64,000 nt of DNA from Haloarcula sebkhae (lineage in GTDB: Archaea > Halobacteriota > Halobacteria > Halobacteriales > Haloarculaceae), in the NCBI RefSeq assembly GCF_014647415.1, contig NZ_BMPD01000010.1, positions 1 through 64,000 on the forward strand, written 5' to 3'. The translations under genes and the position numbers were made by a program. The notes under the pieces were generated by a model. That model did not search any database, was not told where the DNA came from, and worked only from the letters and a program-made list of their open reading frames with translations. How positions within the stretch are numbered: position 1 is the first letter of the stretch; every line of letters begins with the position of its first letter. Shown piece by piece: positions 57,205-64,000 of this stretch.

Positions 57205-60200
57205 ATGGCAGAAACAACGGCGCTGTCGCAGACTCTCGCGGACACGGTCACCCTGAGCCGGGAATTGCGAGAAGAAGGGCAGATCGACGGGCAAGTAAAA
57301 CTCTATAATGTTGACGACGATGAAGAATTTGAGTCGGACGCCGATCTCTTCTTTGAACGAACGCTGATGACACAGGGGCTGAGAGAGGCCCTGTCAATCC
57401 TCCGCGATTCGCTGACTGGCGAGGACCCACGCGGGACGCACATCCTCTATGGGCCGTACGGGAGCGGGAAATCCCACCAAATGGTGGCGCTGTACCATTG
57501 CTTCGACGACCCCGCCGCAGCCGGGACATGGGCCGATGATTCTATTGACGGGTTCGAGGACGCACTTCCGGATTCCGCGATCCCCATCACTGTGGCGATG
57601 CACAACGAGCAGTACGAGCACCTTTGGGAGCCGTTCTTCGAAGCGCTGGACCACGATCCTGGGACGTTCGAATCCGGCGGCTACCCCGATATGCAGACGA
57701 TCCAGGACGCCGTCGGCGACGAAACAGTGGCGTTCTTTGTTGACGAGCTTGAGGACTGGTTCGATACCCTCCAAGGCGACCGCAAGAGCGCGAATAAGGC
57801 CTTCCTCCAATCGTTGCTCGAATCAACGGCGCTCTCGGACCTCGAACTCTACACTATCGTTTCCGTGCTCCGTGAAGGCTCCGAGGTCCACGATATTCTG
57901 AACCGAGAGCAGGCGGTTGAGGTCAACATGAACAACCAAGTCGACAAGCGTGAGGTCCTCCGTCACCGCCTAATCGATTCCGTCGAGGAGAACGCAGCCC
58001 GTGAGATCGTCAACGGGTATTTCGACGCCTACGACCAGTCCGACCACGTCTCCCTGCCCGACGACCTACTGTCGGAGATGCACGATCTGTACCCGTTCCA
58101 CCCTGTGCTTCTCGACGCTCTTGAAACGCGCTATTATGCCGACGAGGACAACCAGAACACGCGGGGGATGATCTACCTCTTCTCGAAGGTCCTGCTGGAG
58201 ATGCAGGACCAGACAGACCTCATCACCCATGGCGACATCGACGCCATCGAGTTCGAGAACGAACTGGCGAAAATCAACTACGAACGGCTCAACGCCGCGA
58301 TGGGCGACATCAAGAGTCGTATTGATGCCGACGAAGTCCCCCACGGTCGACGCATCCTCAACACGATTCTGCTCTACTCGTTAAAACCGAGCGAAGGTGA
58401 AGGAGCCGAAGTGTCGGAGATCGTGATGGGAGCGTATCAGACCGGCGACCTCATCTCCGACGTTGTGCTTAATCTCGAACGGCTCCACGGCGTCGCGTGG
58501 CACCTCCACAAGCTCAACGGGAAGTACGCCATCCGCGACCGGCAGAATCCGAACGCGCTGATACGGAACGCCGCCGTCGATGTCTCCGAGACGGCCGCAA
58601 AGGCCGAGGTAGCTGACTTCATCACCGACATCTTCGGGTCGAACGCCCACCCTGTCGGCTTCCGGACGAACGACATACGGGATATCCCTGACGACCGGGA
58701 GGTCAAAGTCGTCGTGAAGGACGAACAGTGGGCCCAAGACGAAGTCGAGCAGGTCATTACGAACGACGGACGGGGACGTGAATGGCGCAACACCCTCGTG
58801 TTCGTTCAACCATCGGGCGATAAGGCCATCGAGTCTGGGACCCGGTACATCGACAAAGCACGGTACATTGAGGGCGCGCGGCAGGTGCTCGCTGACGAGT
58901 CGTTGGACGACGAGATCCGTGAAGCCATTCGCGGGATGAAGGAGCAAGAAGAGAACGAACTCCGTGAAGAACTGCAACTCCTGTACGGCGATGTGATCGA
59001 CGGGGATAATCTGATGGACGGCGACGAGTGGGCTAAAGTGGAGCCAATGGACCTCGATGTCTTTGTCCTCGACGAGGCGGAACTCGACGCCTCGAACATT
59101 GCGGACTCTGCGGCAGCTGACCCCTTTGACCTCCAGTCGCACGTCTGGGACATCGCCGAGGACCTTCTGGAGCGACGTGGGGAGATCTCAGTCGAGGACA
59201 TCTACGAGCAGTTCCTCCGTGACCCAGAGCTCCCGATTCCTGGCAGTGCCAACGACGTGTTGAACGCAACTGTTGAAGCGCTTGACGGCAAGCCGGTACT
59301 CGCCCGTGATACTGGTGGGTTCCGTGACGACCTTTCGGGAAGCTCGCTGGACACTGTGCTCGTTCAGCAGGATGACGTGGACGTGTGGAGCGTCGATGAC
59401 GCTGAGCAGGAGCTTCGCCAGCGCTTCGGGAGCGGGACGACTGCGCTCGATGTCGGCGACTTCGAGCTGGAACTCGTTGAAGACGGCGAGATCTGGATCG
59501 ACGGCGACAGCCACGACGTTGTGATGCGGGCTATCGGCCGGCTCGCCCGTGAGGACCAGTACGTAATCGTGAAAGGGAACGAGATTCTCGACAAGCCACA
59601 GTCCGATGCGACGCTCCGCGACGTCGGCGGTGCGGAGGTCGTCGGTGCGTCGTCCCTCGTGGACCGTATCGAGGGGCAGATCAACGACGACGGGTACGCA
59701 AATCTCGACACGATCATCGGAGAGATTCGGTCAGATGAAGCAGTATTCCTGCCGCCGGACGAGACCGAATCGGTTGCTCGTGAGGCAGTCAACGAGTTCC
59801 TCGTCGACGACTACGTGCTAGAGGCTGGCGGTCGGTATCTCGGCTCGCTCGGCGACCGGGAGCCGACGACAGTCAAGATTGTCCCAACGGTATCCGACCG
59901 AATCGGTGACCAGATTCTGGCGTACATCGAGGACTTAGAACCGGGTGACCAGTTCACGGTCAACAAGGTAACCGACCGCTTCGACGACAGTGTCACCGAG
60001 TATATGGTGCGGACGTTCCTGCTGGAGAACATCGGGAAGGACGAGGAACCGGAGTACGTGGTCAACACAACCGGGTCGGACAAGGCCACCGACTGGGTGC
60101 CCGGCTATCCGTTCCGGAAAGCGGATACGGAGATTCCTACGTGGCGCTTCGAGTATAACGGCGACGACGTCGCTGCGATGCGGAGCAAGTGGCGGAACAA

Positions 60201-60417
60201 CCACCAAACAGGAAGCGTGGAGTACGGTGACGTCACGTTCATGCTGCCGGAGAGGGAGGGTGTTCCCGGTGCTCTTCAGGGAACCGCCGACGTCGAGCGG
60301 ACACAGGTCAGCTTGACGTTGCGGTCCGAGCAGGACTACACGAAGGTACAGGATCTCTTCGAGCGTATGCCGGAGGAGGCGTCGAGTCTGAAGATCGAGA
60401 TTAGCTTCCAGAAGTAA
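57205..60417 (+). CDS. Large P-loop ATPase of the defence-like cluster (DUF499/BrxC-like)
   Basis: 1070 residues from the ATG at 57205 (33 nt inside the longer reading). Walker A GPYGSGKSH at about residues 83-91 and Walker B VAFFVDELED near residue 177, followed by an AAA-like helical region and a long C-terminal half with repeated winged-helix-like segments. The architecture recalls the large DUF499 and BREX BrxC/PglY ATPases that accompany DNA methylases in phage-exclusion loci. GC-rich with host-like codon use. The methylase lies downstream on the same strand. Confidence 0.8.
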   Translation: MAETTALSQTLADTVTLSRELREEGQIDGQVKLYNVDDDEEFESDADLFFERTLMTQGLREALSILRDSLTGEDPRGTHILYGPYGSGKSHQMVALYHCFDDPAAAGTWADDSIDGFEDALPDSAIPITVAMHNEQYEHLWEPFFEALDHDPGTFESGGYPDMQTIQDAVGDETVAFFVDELEDWFDTLQGDRKSANKAFLQSLLESTALSDLELYTIVSVLREGSEVHDILNREQAVEVNMNNQVDKREVLRHRLIDSVEENAAREIVNGYFDAYDQSDHVSLPDDLLSEMHDLYPFHPVLLDALETRYYADEDNQNTRGMIYLFSKVLLEMQDQTDLITHGDIDAIEFENELAKINYERLNAAMGDIKSRIDADEVPHGRRILNTILLYSLKPSEGEGAEVSEIVMGAYQTGDLISDVVLNLERLHGVAWHLHKLNGKYAIRDRQNPNALIRNAAVDVSETAAKAEVADFITDIFGSNAHPVGFRTNDIRDIPDDREVKVVVKDEQWAQDEVEQVITNDGRGREWRNTLVFVQPSGDKAIESGTRYIDKARYIEGARQVLADESLDDEIREAIRGMKEQEENELREELQLLYGDVIDGDNLMDGDEWAKVEPMDLDVFVLDEAELDASNIADSAAADPFDLQSHVWDIAEDLLERRGEISVEDIYEQFLRDPELPIPGSANDVLNATVEALDGKPVLARDTGGFRDDLSGSSLDTVLVQQDDVDVWSVDDAEQELRQRFGSGTTALDVGDFELELVEDGEIWIDGDSHDVVMRAIGRLAREDQYVIVKGNEILDKPQSDATLRDVGGAEVVGASSLVDRIEGQINDDGYANLDTIIGEIRSDEAVFLPPDETESVAREAVNEFLVDDYVLEAGGRYLGSLGDREPTTVKIVPTVSDRIGDQILAYIEDLEPGDQFTVNKVTDRFDDSVTEYMVRTFLLENIGKDEEPEYVVNTTGSDKATDWVPGYPFRKADTEIPTWRFEYNGDDVAAMRSKWRNNHQTGSVEYGDVTFMLPEREGVPGALQGTADVERTQVSLTLRSEQDYTKVQDLFERMPEEASSLKIEISFQK

Positions 60418-60487
60418 TCACGAGCCAGTTCTTCGTTATTCTGAACTCTCACTACTGTTTCAGCGCAGTCAGTAGTCGTTACGGGAT

Positions 60488-61693
60488 CTATTTTTCTTCT
60501 GAGTCAAAATCCCACGTCAGGACGTGTTCTCCATCTTCAAACCGAGATACCCTCCGAAACTGACGCAGGCGAGTGTGTCCGTACTCCTCGGGATCCGGAA
60601 TATCCTCATCGGATTGATACCGATGGACTTCGAAATGCGATCCGACAATCTCATCTCCATCTTTCGCCCAGAGAGGAACTATTTGCACCCAATCCACCGT
60701 ACTGTACGTTGACCAGTCCGTAGACTCGATTTCACTCTTTAGCCGTTGATCAAGCTCCTCTTCGGATGTACGGAGGTTCTGATTTCCATAGACAATTTTG
60801 CTTGGGCACCACTCGGCATCCTTCTCTAACCGAGAGCGCTCAACATCGGCTTCAATTGAGTGGTCCGTGAGGATTTCCTCCACCTGCCGCATCTCGGCGT
60901 CTGATGCACCTGGCTCTACCAGAACCCTGTTGATGACTGCATCCGATTCGAACGACGCGAACTCCTTCTCATCGTAATCGGGTACAGGGAATTCCTCATC
61001 CGGGTCGTCTCGGATGTCTACGATTGGGTTTCCACCTCCAACAAGGGCTAAGCGAAATTCATTTTCCCACGAATAGTCCAAACCTTTGAAGAAGTACGTC
61101 TCCGGCGGGGAGTTTGGAATCGTGTCCCGCTCTCTGTCGATATACCGGACCATTCCCATGTGCACTTCTGCATCAGAGTGGAGATGTCGCCAGAGCTGAC
61201 CGACTGTAGTCTCCATAGCAACGCCCAATTTCCCCGTCCCGAACTTCTCCCAGTGGTTGGGAGTTTCATCGGTTCCGAGCCGCCAACACGAGAGGAAATA
61301 CTGCGATTGAGTGTTCTGACGGAACCTCTCCATACCGGCTGAGAGATTCATCTCGCTCCCGTCCTGTAATGTGGGCTGCTCGCCTGCCGATTGCGCTCGC
61401 TCTCTGGAGCGAACTGCTTCAGTTACCTGACCCTCGTCGGGGTCATCGTCCGCGTAGCTCTCTGCTGGACCGAAGTATAGTTCGCCTTCTTCAAGCGTTT
61501 TCTCGAACCACTCCAACCCGGTATAACGACGAATCACCATCTGGTTCGAGGGGAGCGTCCACACCGTATTCCGATAGGCGACCGGATAGGGGAGACCCGG
61601 TGGCCCAGATCCCTCCCTATTCTCTGAGGCACTCTCCAAACTCTCGTCTGTACTCTCATCACGTGACCTTTCGGTGTCTGTTTCGTCACTCAT
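60488..61693 (-). CDS. DUF2971-like protein
   Basis: 401 residues from the ATG at 61693. A disordered, charged N-terminus (about 40 residues) precedes a domain with FLSCWRLGTDETPNHWEKFGTGKLGVAMETTVGQL and YFFKGLDYSWENEFRLAL, the pattern of DUF2971 proteins, which often occur in defence islands. It is inserted between ATPase and methylase on the opposite strand, divergent from the methylase with 124 bp between starts. Function unknown; a toxin- or sensor-like accessory is possible. Confidence 0.65.
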   Translation of the reverse strand: MSDETDTERSRDESTDESLESASENREGSGPPGLPYPVAYRNTVWTLPSNQMVIRRYTGLEWFEKTLEEGELYFGPAESYADDDPDEGQVTEAVRSRERAQSAGEQPTLQDGSEMNLSAGMERFRQNTQSQYFLSCWRLGTDETPNHWEKFGTGKLGVAMETTVGQLWRHLHSDAEVHMGMVRYIDRERDTIPNSPPETYFFKGLDYSWENEFRLALVGGGNPIVDIRDDPDEEFPVPDYDEKEFASFESDAVINRVLVEPGASDAEMRQVEEILTDHSIEADVERSRLEKDAEWCPSKIVYGNQNLRTSEEELDQRLKSEIESTDWSTYSTVDWVQIVPLWAKDGDEIVGSHFEVHRYQSDEDIPDPEEYGHTRLRQFRRVSRFEDGEHVLTWDFDSEEK

Positions 61694-61817
61694 ATTCTCT
61701 GAGTGTAGTGATTGGTGTATGAAGATTACCGACGCGTCTCTACATACTGTGGTTCCCCTCGGGCGAGAGAACGCACACTTATGAGGTTCCTGCATAATCG
61801 CTTCTATATACTGAATA
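61694..61817. promoter_or_regulatory. Divergent promoter region of the DUF2971-like and methylase genes
   Basis: 124 bp with no gene. It should hold both promoters; a tatata stretch at 61805-61810 lies only about 10 bp before the methylase ATG, too close for a standard TATA box. No palindrome was noticed. Confidence 0.35.
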
Positions 61818-64000
61818 ATGTCTGAGCAATCTGGATCTTCACAGGGCCGGCAGAAGCGGACGGAGCTTCCCATCGAACGCGGGTTCCCCATCGAGCGCGT
61901 GAACGAGATCGCCGCCAAAGAGGGCCGGGCGAAAATGTACTACCGCCCCATCTACACGATGCACAAGTGGTGGGCTCGACGGCTGGGTTGCGTCTTCCGT
62001 GCCATCTCGCTCTACACGCTGCTGGACGACCCGGAGAAGGTCTCCGTGTTCGAGCCCGGCCACGAGGGGAGCACGCTGGCATCCTATGATGACGACGCCG
62101 ACGGTGAATCCGACCTCGATGTTGCGTCGCTGCTCGAACGCGTGGACATGACCGACCCGGAGAGTCTCTGGGAGCTCTATCCTAAGGATGTCCGGGTCGA
62201 GGACAAGAAGGTCCTCGACCCGTTCATGGGCGGCGGCACATCGCTTGTCGAGGCATCGCGCTTCGGTGCAGAGCTGACCGGAAATGACCTGAATCCTGTG
62301 GCTTGGTTCGTTACAAAAAAAGAGTTAGAGGGCGGAGATACTTCAGTAGATGAATTACAGGAAGCATTCACTCAAGTAAAGCAAGGGGCTGCTGACAGAG
62401 TGAAGCAAGTGTACAAGACCCCGTGTCCTAACGGTGATCATAAAGCAGAAGCTATGTATTATTTTTGGGTCAAGGAACTAGATTGCGTCTCTTGCGATAA
62501 TACAGTTCAGCTGTTTAATGACTACCGAGTTGCAAAGGGAAGATATGAAAGTGATGACAAATATAATGTATTCTGTCCGTCTTGTGAAAAAGTAGTTTCA
62601 GTTGATGATTGGCAGTCAGACGGGCCTTGCCCCAGTTGTGGAACCAGTTTTAATCCCTCTGAAGGTACTGTAGACCGGTCTGGTTATTCATGTAGAGAGT
62701 GTGGACAAAAGTACGGGATTACGGATGCTATTCCTGAGCAAGGAGACTTCGGACTCAGTCTATATGCTGTTGAGTACTATTGTTCACATTGTGATGCAAC
62801 TGGGGAAAATAAATCGGTTTACAAAGGGTATAAACAAGCTGAGCAGTTCGACCATGACCTATACGAAGAAGCCAGGAAGTCGCTTGACGAGAATGATGAT
62901 ATAAAGGAATATATTCCATCTGCTGAGATCCGCCCGGGATGGTCTACAGATGCAACTCAATTTGAGGGGAGTATGTCTGGTAATGGGAACCTCCCCGGAT
63001 ACGGGATCACCAAGTGGAAGGATATGTTTAATAAGAGGCAATTATATGGGCTGTCAATAATACTCGAAGAAATTGACCAGATAGAAAATCAGCGTATTAA
63101 AGAGTATCTCTTGTTGGCTCTCAGCGACTCCCTTCGATATAACAATATGATGATTGGATATAATCATAGCCATAATAAAATACATGATATGTTCAAGACT
63201 AATTCCTTTGATAATGTGAATAAACCTATTGAAGGTAATGTCTGGGGGGCAGAATACGGCACAGGCTCATTTAGTAAGATGTTTGACTTGGTAGTTAGCG
63301 GTGTAGAGTATGCAAATAGCCCCTCTGAGCGGTATGTCGAAAATGGAGAAACCCAGAAGATAGAAGGGTTCCAGAAGAAAGTGGGTGGTAATCACTCACT
63401 GTACCAAGGAGACCTGAGGGATTTAGAACTGAAAGAAAATGAATATGACTTAGTCCTAACTGATCCCCCCTATTACAATAACGTTCACTATGCAGAGCTG
63501 GCGGATTACTTCTATGTTTGGCTTCAGCTTATTCTTAAAGACAACTATGAATGCTTCAATCAAGAAAGTACTCCTCACAACCAAAGTATTGAATCAAATC
63601 CAGCGATAAATAAAGGAGTTGAAGAATTCCAGTCAGAGCTGGCGGAATCGTTCAAGAAAATCAAAAAGACGTTGAAGAATGATGGGGCACTTGTATTCAC
63701 TTACCATCATAGTGATTCCGAATCTTGGGGAGAACTTCTTGAAGCGCTCTGTAACGTTGGATTTGAGGTGACTGCTACTTATCCAATTACTGCTGATATC
63801 AATAAATTCACTGATGGTGAGGCAGTCACCTTCGACATTATCGTAGTTGCACGGCCTGCCGATGAACGAACTCCTACCTCTTGGAATTCCCTACGACGGG
63901 AAATCTATCGGACTGCTCGGGAGACTCGTCGAGGTCTTGAAGAAAACCGCGATCTCTCTCGCGGTGACATCGGCGTGATGGAGATGGGCGCGTGTTTTCA
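61818..64000 (+). CDS. DUF1156-type DNA adenine methylase, C-terminus cut by window edge
   Basis: Open from the ATG at 61818 to the window end, over 720 codons. The N-terminus has the DUF1156 signature (ELPIERGFPIERVNEIAAKE, MHKWWARRLG). SAM motif I is VLDPFMGGGTSLVEASRFGA (about residue 132). Two or more zinc-ribbon CxxC pairs lie at residues 190-340, and the catalytic motif is LTDPPYYNNVHYAEL near residue 545. It probably modifies adenine in self DNA for the helicase/ATPase cluster. Codon use switches to AT-rich between about 62300 and 63850, then back. Confidence 0.88.
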   Translation, partial: MSEQSGSSQGRQKRTELPIERGFPIERVNEIAAKEGRAKMYYRPIYTMHKWWARRLGCVFRAISLYTLLDDPEKVSVFEPGHEGSTLASYDDDADGESDLDVASLLERVDMTDPESLWELYPKDVRVEDKKVLDPFMGGGTSLVEASRFGAELTGNDLNPVAWFVTKKELEGGDTSVDELQEAFTQVKQGAADRVKQVYKTPCPNGDHKAEAMYYFWVKELDCVSCDNTVQLFNDYRVAKGRYESDDKYNVFCPSCEKVVSVDDWQSDGPCPSCGTSFNPSEGTVDRSGYSCRECGQKYGITDAIPEQGDFGLSLYAVEYYCSHCDATGENKSVYKGYKQAEQFDHDLYEEARKSLDENDDIKEYIPSAEIRPGWSTDATQFEGSMSGNGNLPGYGITKWKDMFNKRQLYGLSIILEEIDQIENQRIKEYLLLALSDSLRYNNMMIGYNHSHNKIHDMFKTNSFDNVNKPIEGNVWGAEYGTGSFSKMFDLVVSGVEYANSPSERYVENGETQKIEGFQKKVGGNHSLYQGDLRDLELKENEYDLVLTDPPYYNNVHYAELADYFYVWLQLILKDNYECFNQESTPHNQSIESNPAINKGVEEFQSELAESFKKIKKTLKNDGALVFTYHHSDSESWGELLEALCNVGFEVTATYPITADINKFTDGEAVTFDIIVVARPADERTPTSWNSLRREIYRTARETRRGLEENRDLSRGDIGVMEMGACF

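Noticed and set aside
58381-59142. 253-residue minus-strand ORF
   Set aside because: Antisense shadow of the large P-loop ATPase; no domain of its own.
54033-64000. DISARM or BREX assignment for the right-end cluster
   Set aside because: No DrmA/DrmB-like DUF1998 helicase pair, phospholipase D protein, PglZ or BrxA-like gene is visible; a helicase-methylase-ATPase type fits better.
1-64000. rRNA, tRNA and intact insertion sequences
   Set aside because: None recognised by eye. tRNA detection by eye is unreliable, so tRNAscan-SE would be decisive; no full-length transposase was seen.

Overview
The window looks like part of a haloarchaeal extrachromosomal replicon (megaplasmid or large integrated plasmid). 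The evidence is strongly acidic proteins, twin-arginine lipoprotein signals (SRR..., lipobox AGC), TATA-like boxes about 27 nt before start codons, a plasmid-type TFB and PCNA, and a ParA cassette. No rRNA, tRNA or CRISPR array was recognised by eye. Organism and replicon are inferred, not proven.

Left part (1-25.7 kb). A truncated secreted Thr/Pro-repeat protein is followed by two tandem DtxR/IdeR-like operators. Next come a UPF0175/DUF3368 toxin-antitoxin pair and two plasmid-module genes. A six-gene Dpp/Opp-type ABC importer (two binding proteins, two permeases, two ATPases) and an iron-siderophore-type binding lipoprotein follow; the latter has a perfect DtxR-like operator at its start codon. 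After a winged-helix/PIN pair comes a partition locus: eleven 7-bp sites at exact 13-bp spacing, then parA and a small acidic partner. The metabolic block holds a TauE/UreH-like protein, a CPx-type copper ATPase, a decayed deoxyhypusine synthase gene and cytochrome bd oxidase (cydAB).

Middle (26.3-33.2 kb). An integrase begins an AT-rich accessory island with small membrane and lipoproteins, a tandem-RHH regulator with a palindromic operator, and two integrase relics.

Right-centre (33.3-53.9 kb). Most genes lie on the minus strand: N6-methylase-like protein, TFB, SWIM zinc finger, Mom-like GNAT, GIY-YIG-like protein, ArdC-like antirestriction protein, PCNA and many unknowns. An ApeA-like HEPN protein, an HNH nuclease and a zinc/membrane protein lie on the plus strand. 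Nearly every minus-strand transcription unit is preceded by one shared element: a T4[G/C]TG box followed by a short GC-rich hairpin ending at or near the start codon. I count 20 copies, all in the same orientation, including outliers at 3.3, 4.0 and 14.6 kb. With the element's own TFB and its establishment-type gene content, this is the most interesting candidate system.

Right end (54-64 kb). A defence-like cluster comprises a SNF2-type helicase, a coiled-coil zinc-ribbon protein, a 1070-residue P-loop ATPase, a DUF2971-like protein and a DUF1156-type adenine methylase that runs off the window. The central part of the methylase is clearly AT-richer than its two ends, suggesting a swapped specificity module.
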